This document shows positions 18,500 to 29,823 of a stretch of DNA of 64,000 nucleotides, one piece after another (position 1 is the stretch's first letter; every line of letters starts with the position of its first letter). The notes below the pieces were generated by a model, which did not search any database, had not been told where the DNA came from, and saw only the letters and a list, made by a program, of their open reading frames with translations. The position numbers were made by a program, and so were the translations under genes. Source of the DNA: Petrosia ficiformis (lineage: Eukaryota; Porifera; Demospongiae; Haplosclerida; Petrosiidae); contig OX345649.1 in NCBI GenBank assembly GCA_947044365.1, positions 355,001-419,000 of the forward strand. The letters run 5' to 3'.

Positions 18500-19765
18500 C
18501 TACTTTAAAGTAATGGACATAGTATTAGGGACTGTGTCTTGTAGAGTCTGTAATTGTTGTAATATCATACTCCTTTTAATATCAATCTGCTTCTGTAGTT
18601 CATTTGTTTTGTGACATAACCATGGCAACATCTGAGCTGACTCTACAAAACTACAAACGCTAAGTTTAAGTCTTTCTTTGGGATTTATTCCAATACTATT
18701 CAAGTTTTTTAACAATACAAAAAATGTTTCTTTGTTTACTTCATAAATGCACTTTTCCAGCTCTTTATGAGGTACTTTTGAATGTAATGTAAGAGATTGC
18801 AAATATTCAAGAAATGGTTGATTTCTAGTTGTAAATCTATCTAATAATGAATGGAGTGTTTGGACTTGCTCTTGGAGAATGGATTTGTGATCTATAACTG
18901 CTTCTCTACCTGCTTTCTCCTCTTCTTCCATCTCCAAAATGCTAATCAACCATTTTGCAAAAACTGGTGACAGCTTTTCCCACTCTGAAAATAAATGCAA
19001 AAGTGACAATTGTTTTTCAAGGTCACGAATGTATCTAGATAGCGATTCCTTATGTCTGAGGAGATATACTTCATAAACTTCAAGACCTTTCTTCCCTTCA
19101 GTTCGAGTATAACTATATATATTTCTTGCTAGTTTTTCATACATTGAAATCGATTTATTGAGATTTTTAAACCGAGTCATTATCCTTCCGTTAATCCACA
19201 CTAACTTGTGTAACGCATTGATATGACATTTATCTTTGCATAGATCAGATTCCACCTGTAGCATTTCTTTTTGGATGTTTAATTGATCTGTTTCCACTTG
19301 GTCCAACAATGCCATAACTGATTGTTTCATTGGAAGTAGTGATATATTTATCACACTTTTTCTTAGCTTTATAATCAGCCCATGTTTAAATATGACCCAA
19401 CCAAGTGCCAACAATAGTTCACGTGGATTCTTTTCACTGTAGAACTGATTACGAACATATCCAGACTGCTTCAAGAATTTTCTTATTGCAAATAACATCC
19501 ATCTTTCATTAAGTGATTCTAAAGTGGGTTGAATATTTGATGTCAATTGTGGTCTTGGAGTGTAAGGATCTTTCACTAACTGACTTAGCAACTCACATGA
19601 ATGATACAGCAATTGTAACATGTTACCACTTGCAGCTGGCTTGTTAAATTTAGCTTGTCTAAAAACTTCAGAGGGAACTCTTGGCAAGTTGAAATTACTT
19701 AGAATACAGGACAGTGTCTGGATTGCCTCTCTAACTTCAGATGACTTATGATGTCCTGTGGCCAT
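18500..19765 (-). CDS. TEDC1: Tubulin epsilon and delta complex protein 1-like (TEDC1)
   Basis: Single-exon gene of 421 residues from the ATG at 19765 (MATGHHKSSEVREAIQTL); a longer frame upstream would run into the divergent gene. N-terminal motifs VFRQAKFNKPAASGNMLQLL and PRELLLALGWVI match the conserved TEDC1/C14orf80 domain. The rest is helical with probable coiled coils (LLDQVETDQLNIQKEMLQVE; LSRYIRDLEKQLSLLHLF). TEDC1 with TEDC2, delta- and epsilon-tubulin keeps the triplet microtubules of centrioles stable. Single-exon structure is unusual here. Identification rests on two motifs recognised by eye, so confidence is moderate. The start codon is 88 bp from that of the divergent RA/PDZ gene. 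Confidence 0.72.
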   Translation of the reverse strand: MATGHHKSSEVREAIQTLSCILSNFNLPRVPSEVFRQAKFNKPAASGNMLQLLYHSCELLSQLVKDPYTPRPQLTSNIQPTLESLNERWMLFAIRKFLKQSGYVRNQFYSEKNPRELLLALGWVIFKHGLIIKLRKSVINISLLPMKQSVMALLDQVETDQLNIQKEMLQVESDLCKDKCHINALHKLVWINGRIMTRFKNLNKSISMYEKLARNIYSYTRTEGKKGLEVYEVYLLRHKESLSRYIRDLEKQLSLLHLFSEWEKLSPVFAKWLISILEMEEEEKAGREAVIDHKSILQEQVQTLHSLLDRFTTRNQPFLEYLQSLTLHSKVPHKELEKCIYEVNKETFFVLLKNLNSIGINPKERLKLSVCSFVESAQMLPWLCHKTNELQKQIDIKRSMILQQLQTLQDTVPNTMSITLK

Positions 19766-19769
19766 GTTC

Positions 19770-19812
19770 CACGTGGGTATACCGGTAGGCAGGCTTATTA
19801 TGCGCGCACGTG
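19770..19812. promoter_or_regulatory. Two CACGTG boxes in the TEDC1/RA-PDZ gap
   Basis: Palindromic CACGTG occurs at 19770-19775 (within CCACGTGG) and 19807-19812 (within GCGCGCACGTG). Both lie in the 88-bp space between divergent start codons. Such E-boxes bind bHLH-ZIP factors of the Myc/Max/USF type; use here is inferred. Confidence 0.5.
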
Positions 19813-19853
19813 AATGTCTACGTGTTACTATAGATACTGTAGTAGATAACATT

Positions 19854-22800
19854 ATGGACGATACTGAAGGACCTCCGCCTCCTCCACCTGACAGTTTTCC
19901 TCCTGGTTTTGTACATGAAGAAGCTTTAAAAGAAATTACAGAAAAAGACAGTTTATTTTCTGATCAAACATCTCAGCATCTTCACAATCAGCCTGAGGGA
20001 AATGGCTTCTTTGAGGGTATGCCTCAGGCTACAGCATTGGATAGACCGAAAAGAAAAGTCCAAAATCCATCACGGGAAAAGCTTAGATCAGCAAGAGACA
20101 AGAGATCACTTTTTCATCAAGACCAAGGATCTGCTCCAGAAACATTAGTATCTTCAGTAGACAAGAGTATGGAAACAAATGAACATAATATAAAGCTCCC
20201 TGTTAGTGACACTGGTTCATTAATAAAGGTATCCACTCCTAAACTCCTAGGCACTGTTATACAGGCCAAACCAACACTTTCCACTTCTCTTTCAACCTCT
20301 GATGTAGGAAAGAAAGTCAAACCAGGAGTATTTAGTGCTCGACTGAAGCAAATTCGCGAAACTCGTGTCCCCCGAAATGGAACATCTACAAAGGAGCGGT
20401 TTAAGCTAACTTATGGCATTGAACATACAGTAAGCTCTCCAAACATTACACTTTCTCTCTTACAGGATACTGCAAAACTTCCTGAATCAAAGAAAGATAT
20501 TAGTAGTACAGAAGATGATAAGTCTAATGCAAGCACTGTTGAACAGAAATTTAAATCACTCGATGATTCGTTTGGTATTTTTACTCATTTCGAAACCTCA
20601 AACTCTGAGTTTTCTAGTTATGAAAACCTTAATCTCAGTCCTATGATTAATGGAGGAACTGAGCATGTCAAAGTCTCGCTTGAAAAAGAAACAGACTCAC
20701 AGCTAAAATCTATTCAGGAAGATACAACTGAAGACCATATATATGAAATACCTCAAGCTCTTGACGACTTCCCTGCTCTGGTTGATCTGCCTCCACTTCC
20801 ATCCTCCCCTCCTCCTTCTCTTCCAGCCTCACCGCCTCCTGATGTGATATATGAGATATTCACAACCGAAGAAAGCATAATAGAACAAAACTCCATGTCT
20901 CCAATGTTCAGCCCAGGATATGATGTTCAATTTTCAACTGAAGGGGGTGGATCAAGTACCACTGTAACTACAAGTGATGAGCAGTTATTAGCATTAGATT
21001 ATAACCACACTGATTCTATAGAAGATCTACCAACTATTAAGTCATGTAAAGACCGTCCACAATCAGTTTCATCCCTGTCACGAGATCTCCCTTTTAAGTC
21101 TAATCTCAAACGCTGGGATGTCACAAACTTAACTGAGTTAGATGGAACACAAGGTGAAAATAAAGACTTATACATTCATCCTACATCTAATAAGATGAGG
21201 CATATTAATTCCAGTATTGATATACTTCCACGTACTCGCAGTTCCAGTTCTATCTCAAGAATTAGTGGAGGAGCTAACCAAAGTCTTGACAGCATTTCCG
21301 AAATACATCACCCAGATTCACCTGTTCAACCGCCTGCACTCATTCAAGAAAGACTAGCTAGTGGTAATATATTTGATGGTGAGTTTACTATCACCCAAGT
21401 AGCCAAAACAAGCTGGAGTAACGAGAATCATCATTCAATTGATGTTGACCCAACTAATATTGGAGATAATGTTACTAGTATTACACCTTTAGAGAAAAAT
21501 ACTGGCTCTTCAAACCTTCTAGATGATTCCAGAGAAAGGGATGTGTCATTTCAAAAAGAGCCTACAGAAGAGCTACAGATGAGGAAGAAAAAACAAAAAC
21601 GAGTACATAGTTTGCATGAAGAATCATTAAAGGAGAAAGTGAAATTGAGTAATAGTTTCAAGCATCCTCGTCGTGAGCTATACGATTTAGAAGGTGAAGC
21701 TAGGGGTGAGGGTAATCTAAATAAAATAGCTCAAGATATTCCCAAAACTATGTCCAGTCTTTTTGATGCTGTTGTCTCAGACATTCCTGCTTTAGTTGAC
21801 TCATCTGCTGAAGAGGAGAGTGAGGGTGAAGAGATGGAAGTATCATCAAGAGAGGACATTTTCAAAACTGAGACCGAAGGTGTAGCAAAGAATATTGAGA
21901 CAGGTGGACATTGGAGCAAACTAGAGGTTGAGGTAAGTGTTATATTTATTATTGTATGTGTTTTATTCATCATTTGATTTAGAAAATGGACTCAAATGCA
22001 CTCACAAAGACTAGTGAACATACAGAAAGTAAATCAACAGCTCACTACTCTTCTTCCCAACCAAAGAAAGTGTCACCAGTCCAGACAGTGTCATATAAAG
22101 AAGAGGAACTACAATTTAAAAAGGCAACTCTTTTACAAAAGAGAAGCACTTTTAGGAAAAGCGAAACACATGGAATCATGAAAATATACATGGAAAAGAT
22201 ACATCCAGGTATACTCCAGTTAACAGTATTATGAATTTCATAGTAACTATATACTTCATCTGACTAGGATTATTTTATAAGATGCTTCGTATTACTAGCA
22301 ATACAACAGCAGAAGAGGTAGTAGTCCAATCGTTAGATAGAGCTAATATTATTGAAGATCATCATTGCTTTGCTATATATCAAGTCTATGACAGCTCTCA
22401 AGGTACAAATCTATGTTACTAATACAACTTTAAGAGATCTAATAGAGTATAATACACCTGCATGTATACTAAAATATACAGTGGTAATAATAAATAGCAA
22501 CCTTTATAGACTACATGTTCTTTAAACAGAAGCGATACGTGTTTTACAAGAGCAGGATTGTCCTTTGTCTTTGTTAGCAAGTGAAACAGCTCCTACACAT
22601 TGGGAAATGAGACGATGTAGAATACATCAATCTAGAACTATACAAGTGAGTGATTATATTATAGATAAATAGATTAGGAATTGTTTGGATATACTAATGA
22701 ATTAATGGATAGATGGATGAATAGGTGATAGATAGATTGATGGATGAATGAATGGATGGATGGATGGATAGATGAGGAATTGTACAGATAGATGAATGAA

Positions 22801-25800
22801 TAAATAAATGAATATGAGGATTTATGGAACATAACCTTGAGATTATAATTTTAATTATTTATAGATTTCAACAGAGCATCTAGCAGGAGTTAGAAATAAG
22901 ACAATATTTCTAACTATCTCTCCCTTGACAACTTCCAGTGAGGTAGTACAACTAGCACTAAAGAAAATAAACATTTTAAATACTGAAGACATGAAACAAG
23001 GAGATAAATATAAACTAATGACAATAGAGAAGAAATGTAATGGTAAGTTGGAACTTATTCAAAATTATAATCATTGATTTTTACTGTGCTTTAGATGACT
23101 GGTTACTGGAAGATGAGAAATATATATTAGATGAATTGAATGGTGATTGTGTGTGTTATCTAGTAGACATAATGGAATATCTGATGAAAGGTGATGAATA
23201 TCAGAGAAGAGTTGTGGAAGAAATGTTTCCTGAAGATCCAGATGTTGCCAAAGTGATGCTAAAGCAGGTATTTGCACACTCTCAATATAAGAGAGAGGTT
23301 CAATAACGTATTGTAGAACCTCCATACTCCATATTGAGGTTACTGTAAATGATGGATTGATTTACTCTTTATACATAAGAGCTCCCTAGTGTCTTCTACT
23401 GTACTGTAGTTGAGATAAGAATACTGTTGTGTGATTTATAACTCTCATAGTGTCAAGATCGTATTATTGGATTGCAGAGGGAGATAGTAGTCAAGGACTA
23501 CACACTGGAGCAGTTGAAGAGAGCTTTAGAAGATGCCAGAACAACAAACCAAGAGGTATAATAATATCCTTACATACGTATGTACTCATATCCTGATATA
23601 ATATACTGTAGCTTCAAGAATATCAAAAGGCACTTGAAAAAATGAATACCGATTACAAAGAATATAAAAAATCAACTTTGGCATGTACTAGTGGTATGTG
23701 TATATCTAATAATATAATCTATCGATTTATGTTTTATTTATAAATCAGATCTTCATAAACGCATTGCTCAAATGTGTAAAGAAAGCGAAGAGAATGCAAA
23801 AAGGTTATCAAACCTTCAGTCTCAGAAACAAGAAGTGGATGATATGCTAAAGAGAAAGGTATTCTTTGCTGTCATTGACAAGTCTAATTCTAAAACTTAT
23901 AATATCTCAAGTTGACAACACATACATAAATATTAAATAAGGCACAGCTTTATATAACTATCATTTGTCAGGTAACAGACATAAGAAGGAAGACAGCATT
24001 TTAGTATTTATAAAAGTATATTGTGTCACAATCATGTCTTATGATAATATACTTCTTGTTTAAAGTTTTCCATATCTTCTTAACCTCACTTTATTTAATC
24101 TTTGACCTTTTATTGGTTAGGATACAACTATCTCTGACTTGGAGTCTACTATTAAACAGATCCACGATAGTAAAACTTCAAATTCCTCACATGGAACGCA
24201 AGAAGATGATGGTAAAGATATTTCTTCTGTAGTGGAATCTCTTCAACAGGAAAGAGATTCTTTGTTGAAGAAAACACGAAATTTAGAGAGGGAAAATAAA
24301 CATTTGAAAACTGTTTTACAAGACATGAAGGTCAGTCAGTCTAACATGATTCATTAGAAATCAAAAATAGATATTTATAATGACTTGTTTCATTTAGACA
24401 ACTGAGAGTGTGAATGTTGGAGATACTAGCATACAACCAAGGTATGTATACTATATTATTTACTAATAATCACGTTGTTTAATTTCATAACTATAGTCTT
24501 TTCTCTTTATTGGGGAGTACTCTAAAACAAATACTAGTGTCAATAGAAGCGGTACCTACTGAACAAGGTCTGGGTGTTAAACTGAGTAATAATCCCAATG
24601 GAAATGGATGCATTATTAAGACTGTAGCTGAGAGTTCTTCTGCTAGGGGGATCCTGTTACCAGGAGATAAGTAAGGCATTAAATATTAAAGAAACTAACT
24701 CTCTGTTGGTACACCAGAATATCGATATCTAATGTATCGACTTATGATAATTATTTCGTGTTTCAATCTGGACTTGTTTTTAAAAAACATAAAATTACAT
24801 ACAGTATTTAAAATCAAGTGGAGATGTTGAATTCCCCTATATAAAATAATACTTGCACAAACTAACAACCCAATATCCTTCTTCTTATCCACTTGTAATA
24901 CCATCTCATGAATATTCTAATGTAGAAGTTGAAGTTATTATATGTGGTAACTTGAACAATTATAATATTATATCGACTTGAATAGAAAAATTGACTAAAT
25001 ACTTTGGCTTATATAGCTACTGAACAAGAGACAATATTCTTATAGGATACATGTCTATCTATAATTAATATTTCAACAATAGGCCTTATTGTCTAAGTAT
25101 ATCATAACATACACAATTATAGTAAATATATTGTTCACATTGTTCTAGTTGTTAGTGGTGGGTGATAACAGTAATTTGATATGATACCAAGTAGTTTGGG
25201 AATCAGTATTTATGGTATGGAGTACGACACCATCACTTGATAGTGTGCATGCATATAATACACATGCTTACTTACATAAACGTAAAATTTTATACAAATT
25301 CAGTTAAAATTGCGGAAGTGGTATGAAAATTTTTGTATTAAATGGGTGTGTCTGATTAAAATAGAGGTGTTGGTATCAGTATTGGTATTGATACTTGGAC
25401 ATTACTCAATACCAGAAATTTCAAACATGGTATCGAAGTATTGAGCACTTTGGTATCAAATCACCCATCACTACTAATTATAGATTATATTTCTAATAGA
25501 TTACTGGAGATCAGTGATCATATTGTCAGTAACCACTCACACAAGGAGATAGTTAATACACTACAGAGTCATTCTGGTCCTATTAAAATGGTTGTCAGTC
25601 GGTCAATTCACAATGAAGGAGAAGAAAGTGGAAGGAGAGAGAAAGAAATGGAATTATTTAAAGTGAATCAGAATCTGGAACAGAAACTGAGTCAACAGTT
25701 ATCATTAATTAATGAATGGAAACAAAAGAATGAAAAGTCAGTAAGAATAGTATTTGTACTATAGTAACTGCATTACTATAGAGTGATTTGTGTACTGATA

Positions 25801-26531
25801 TAAATTAATGAACCTTTGAGCTCATAAATACATGATACTATTAATATGTTGATTAATAATATTATATTTTAAAGATTAAGGGAAGAACTGAACACTTTGT
25901 CTTCTATACGAAAGCAATTACATGAGAGAGAAAACGAGGTGGAAATGTTAAAGAAAAGGTGTCAGACAATTACACAGGAAAATGACCCAATTAAGGATAT
26001 TCATAGCCTGAGAAAATACATAACAGCTAATGAACTTGTGATTAGTAAAGGTGAGCTATGGTAGATCACATGTCTATGTAATCATATTCATGAGTAATTG
26101 TTCACAGATGATGTTTCTGAATGTTTAACTGAAACACTCAAAGATGCAAGTCGCAGTGAAATTTTAAATGCTTTGCAAACAGTTGAAACAGACTGTCTAC
26201 AACAAAAAGAATCTTTAAATCGATTATTAGCAATAGTAGTTGAACACAATCCTGATCTATTGTCATTGATGGTTGAATCTCAACAAGACAGGTATTATAC
26301 ATACATTACTAGTTTAAATTGTGTTAATATTAGCATTGTAATATTAAACACACACAAATGCATGACCTCCAAACTCATTAAAGCCTAATGATGTTGCACC
26401 AACATGCAGCATTAAAAGATTTAGGTATAATTATTATCAGTAGATCTAGACTACATACTATTTTGTACCACAACAGAGAGAGCGAGGGGGAGGAAGAGGA
26501 GGAAGATGAAGAAGACCTAGGTTGGTGTTAA
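19854..26531 (+). CDS. Large RA-domain, coiled-coil, PDZ scaffold protein
   Basis: Sixteen exons (19854-21932, 21983-22208, 22268-22402, 22530-22645, 22865-23042, 23095-23267, 23478-23555, 23612-23693, 23749-23858, 24121-24330, 24398-24441, 24497-24670, 25500-25736, 25875-26050, 26108-26291, 26477-26531) give 1418 residues in frame. The first exon encodes about 693 mostly disordered residues with proline clusters (EGPPPPPPDSFPPG; PPLPSSPPPSLPASPPP). Then comes a Ras-association-like domain (MKIYMEKIHPGLFYKMLRIT...VVVQSLDRANI), probably a second one (NKTIFLTISPLTTSSEVVQLALKKINI...YKLMTIEKK), and coiled coil. A PDZ domain follows (EQGLGVKLSNNPNGNGCIIK...LLPGDKLLEISDHIV, with GLGV as carboxylate-binding loop), then more coiled coil and an acidic tail. 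RA domains bind Ras/Rap GTPases and PDZ domains bind C-terminal peptides, so a junction or polarity scaffold is plausible. I do not recognise an orthologue; afadin and RADIL share parts but differ in order. Confidence 0.8.
22680..22815. repeat. (GATG/GAAT)n simple repeat
   Basis: Imperfect TGGATGGATG and TGAATGAAT repeats in an intron of the RA/PDZ gene. Confidence 0.85.
25150..25479. mobile_element. Possible MITE with imperfect inverted ends
   Basis: TTAGTGGTGGGTGAT at the left is mirrored by ATCACCCATCACTACTAA at the right, and TTTGATACCAA-like words recur inside both arms. The element fills part of the longest late intron (24671-25499) of the RA/PDZ gene. The arms are diverged and no clear target duplication was seen. 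Confidence 0.45.
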
Positions 26532-27113
26532 TCCAGTAGAAACAGCTGGTGACTATAATGTAATTCACATACATACAGGTTTTGTTGTTATTCAATTTCT
26601 TTCTGCTTCAAATTCTTTACTTATAATTTTTTTAAAAATTATTTTCTTTGTACCTATCAAATTAACAAATCCATTTTATTTATTTTTATCTCTGAAAGTT
26701 TTAAGATTATCATTTAGTGAACTAACGATGACAGAAGGAAGAAGGACTTCCATTCAGTGATGGAAATTTTCATTCCAATAAGCTATCAAAATCAGTACTG
26801 ATAGTATTGAGGACTGCACTGAGTGCAATGTAATTCCCTAAAGATTTTAAATTTGAAGTTTTAGTTAATGTTTTTCTCAATTGGTAGGCAGTAATCACAG
26901 CATTCGTATATGAAATGTATTGTTGAAAGTAGATGAACCTGGAACAATTTACAGGATGATGATTTGAATGTGTCATTTTGTTAATTAAATTTTTCCAGAG
27001 ATGTTTTAGTTTTAAAGAACAATTCAAAATATTCGAAATAGCATATATTAATAATTTAGCAGGGAGAAAACAGTTTCAGCAAGTCAAAAAAATCCTGTAC
27101 TATAATAGTACCT
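26532..27113. other. Convergent 3' gap without a clear gene
   Basis: Region between the stop of the RA/PDZ gene (+) and of the secreted-protein gene A (-). A short minus-strand frame (26770-27027) has no recognisable domain and is treated as chance. The region is probably 3' UTR sequence. Confidence 0.5.
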
Positions 27114-28066
27114 TTACAACCTACCACTGCGTAGACGTCCAGCTCTTAAAGCTCGAGTTGGAGTAGCTTTGCCAGCAGAAGCCTGCATGCATTCCCTTGG
27201 AATTTCAAAATCTCTGGCTGGAGGTGTTGCAGGGTTGAAGTCATAGAAAATTGACAATACTCTTTCCATGTGGGTCTCCTCCACAAGGATTACAGGTACA
27301 TTTGGAGTGTCAGGATCAACACCTACTTCAAGTAATATATCACCCACCTGTGTATTATTGTATAGTAAGCATGGTGTAGTGCTTTCAGTATAACACTCAC
27401 ATGTAACCACCAGAGTGCTACAGTTCTGTGTTCAAAATCAACAGTGCCATTGTATTCAGCTCTGCTAACCCACTCCCAAGCATCCTGGATTGTACCTCTT
27501 AGATCCTGGTGACTACAGTGATGTCTATCTGGTCTACAATCAAAAGAACAGCGATTTGCCATCGACTTCCAAGCAAATGATATATATATATATATAGTTA
27601 TGGGTTTATTCATTACAATTGCAAGAGAGTCTAATTCACTGATAGATTTGCTCATAATCAAACACTATTATAATTATACATACCCTGGTCGAATATCATA
27701 CTCCTCATGTTCATCATATCGTTCAAGACGGTAATATGTCTCTCGCATGTGTTGTTCATCTTCAGAGAATGTGACGTTACGAACTGCCATTTTAGTTAAC
27801 ATATTTCTTTCCCAGTAACCTAAACAAATACCAAGTAAACAGTCATATTACTGTTTATCACACAGCAAGTTTACCTTTTCCATCAAACCGAGTTTCACCT
27901 GTATGAGTTTCAACCCCAAGCTACATCAATAAAATATTATCATTATATATAGTCATTATGTATATATATAAATCTTTACCGTTGCAGAGAAGGTTCCAGG
28001 AATATTAGGACGAGTCTGTGCGGTGCAAAGCACCAAGATAGAAAGAAAAGCGATTATTCTGATCAT
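27114..28066 (-). CDS. Secreted ependymin-like protein A
   Basis: Multi-exon gene starting at the ATG at 28066 with a signal peptide (MIRIIAFLSILVLCTAQ). Exons lie near 28066-27980, 27920-27877, 27822-27685, 27537-27402 and 27348-27114. The mature part reads PNIPGTFSAT, GETRFDGKGYWERNM, YYRLERYDEHEEYDI, then two or three cysteines. It continues with WEWVSRAEYNGT, LWWLHVGDILLEVGVDPDTP and IFYDFNPATPPARDFEIPREC. The last motif, an aromatic-rich strand followed by FxxPxxC, recalls the ependymin superfamily (LolA-like fold, extracellular lipid-binding). The extra basic tail (RALRAGRLRSGRL) is odd. Gene B next to it is a diverged paralogue. The family call is tentative; secretion is well supported. 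Confidence 0.6.
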
Positions 28067-28250
28067 ATTCCTCTCCGTTACTCTTCCGACTGCGAAACGT
28101 GATAATTATATAAGAACGTGTTGCTAAGCAACAACTTAATTACCTCGAACATGTTAACATTAATGATTAATTGCAGCATAAGACAATCAAAGACATTACA
28201 TTTACAAGTTTTTATGAAATGTTACAATGTAATTAGGAGTTCCTTTGCTC

Positions 28251-29739
28251 TCAGTTGGTAGGGCATTCATTCGGCACCTCAAAAAGCTTGTCATCAACCT
28301 TTGCATTAAAACTGTCAAAGGTAACAATAGCGTCTTCATAAGCATCTCGACGCCTAAGCAGAAATGGATCAGAAGAATTGTCTGGATTCACTCCAAGTAA
28401 AAATCGTACCCCAGCCACCTAAACCAGAGTATGAGGAAAGAGTCAACAATAATTAATTTGTACAACAACAATTATAATAGATTATCTGTTTTGAAAATAA
28501 CAGTGAATAGCAATCCAAACATAATAACCATATTATGCACTTGAGAAAACCTATAGTTGACTAATACTGCCATGACAGACAAGGTAGAGGCTTACAGTTA
28601 CATTCACTTCCAATAGATATATGGTTTACATAACAGGTTTTGTTATCTGTCGTTATAAAATGTTTATTTTCATAATGCAAATCACCTCATCTTCCCACAA
28701 GGCCATTTCCTTATGTTCTATCTCTTCATTTCCAATGTACATTGCATTGGCTAACCATCCCCAGAATGAAAACAGATCAGAACGATTAACTTTGACAGAA
28801 CTGCAGTGAGCATCCTCACCAGTACTGCAACAAATATGAGAATAATAAGTCATAATAACTAACGTTATGTGTCATTTGACAAACAACAACGAAACCAAAT
28901 TAAACCAATACATATATACTATATATACATGTACTATATACTATATAACTTAGGATAGACTTTTTGACAGCCATGCATCTACTTCCTGCTACACACTGCT
29001 TTCCAAGCAATGCCATTTTTATCATATACATAGTGTATTCAATAAGGAAGAATAAGCTGATGAGAAATCCACTTGCCATATCAGCCTCTTACCACACCAT
29101 TCAAACATCACACCATTTATAACTATACTAAAAGGTGAATTTTAAATTTAAATTATTTTTGCATGGTGAGATAATGACCTATGGAGATGTAATTATACAA
29201 ACTGCAGTGCCTAAAATAGCATGTTAATTAATCTAGCCAAACAGCTTGCATCTGTAGAGTGGTCAATATCTGAACTTTGTAAATATTCATAGTAAGTTAG
29301 TAACATTGACTGACTGACTGTACAACATTATGCATACACATAATCTAATCATTAATAAATGATCATAACTATACCCCCTCATGTAAAATTCTGTTTTCTT
29401 ATCATATCGATCCAAACGAACGTCAAAGAATTTTCTATGATCGCTGTCATCTGTCACAACAGCTTCAATACCCTTCTCTTTGCCATCTCTTGCCATCACA
29501 CCTACATGTGCAATTACATGCATATTATATAATGATAAAACTAAATATATATTTACCCCTTCCAAACACTGTTATTCCATGTCTGTGCAGCTCAACAGTG
29601 ATCTAAATAAATAGAGAATCATTATTAGTTTACACAAAACAATTTTTTTTACATTAGCTTGAAACGTTTCAGCAAGTTCAGGCTTTTTTTGACCAAAACA
29701 AACTCCAAAAAGACACAAAATCACAAAGAAGAACAGCAT
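28251..29739 (-). CDS. Secreted ependymin-like protein B
   Basis: The start is taken as the ATG at 29739, which gives a clean signal peptide (MLFFFVILCLFGVCFGQ); an upstream in-frame ATG (MTCDLILTGVK) is possible. Exons lie near 29739-29653, 29602-29560, 29501-29375, 28826-28690 and 28420-28251. The mature chain reads ELAETFQANVITVELHRHG, GVMARDGKEKG, FFDVRLDRYDKKTEFYMRG, a Cys, FSFWGWLANAMYIGNEE, VRFLLGVNPDNSSDP, then FNAKVDDKLFEVPNECPTN. The order of motifs (RYDxxxEF/Y..., W.W...A.Y.G, LGVxPD, F.VP.EC) parallels gene A, so the two are tandem paralogues. Function is unknown beyond a likely extracellular ligand-binding role. It is divergent from RFC2 with 84 bp between starts. Confidence 0.6.
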
Positions 29740-29791
29740 CTTCACTCCTGTCAGAATGAGGTCGCAGGTCAAGTGTGGTTTGCGTAGTCAT

Positions 29792-29813
29792 CACGTGGGT
29801 TCACGCATGCGCG
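29792..29813. promoter_or_regulatory. CACGTG and NRF1-like sites upstream of RFC2
   Basis: CACGTG at 29792-29797 is followed by CGCATGCGCG at 29804-29813, a near-match to the NRF1 palindrome. Both lie in the 84-bp gap between secreted gene B and RFC2. A replication gene with an NRF1/E-box promoter would fit known animal promoters; use is inferred. Confidence 0.55.
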
Positions 29814-29823
29814 AAGTACTGGT

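Noticed and set aside
19758..19853. Upstream ATGs extending the RA/PDZ protein (MAMFHVG...) and TEDC1 (MLSTTVS...)
   Set aside because: Each extension would run into the partner's start region; MDDTEG and MATGHH give normal starts and leave an 88-bp promoter gap.
26770..27027. 85-residue minus-strand frame
   Set aside because: No recognisable domain, no splice partners, in a convergent 3' region; treated as chance.
28240..28275. Possible tRNA-like stretch CTCTCAGTTGGTAGGGCATTCATTCGG
   Set aside because: It resembles an A-box by chance but no B-box or cloverleaf follows; it codes the C-terminus of secreted protein B on the other strand.
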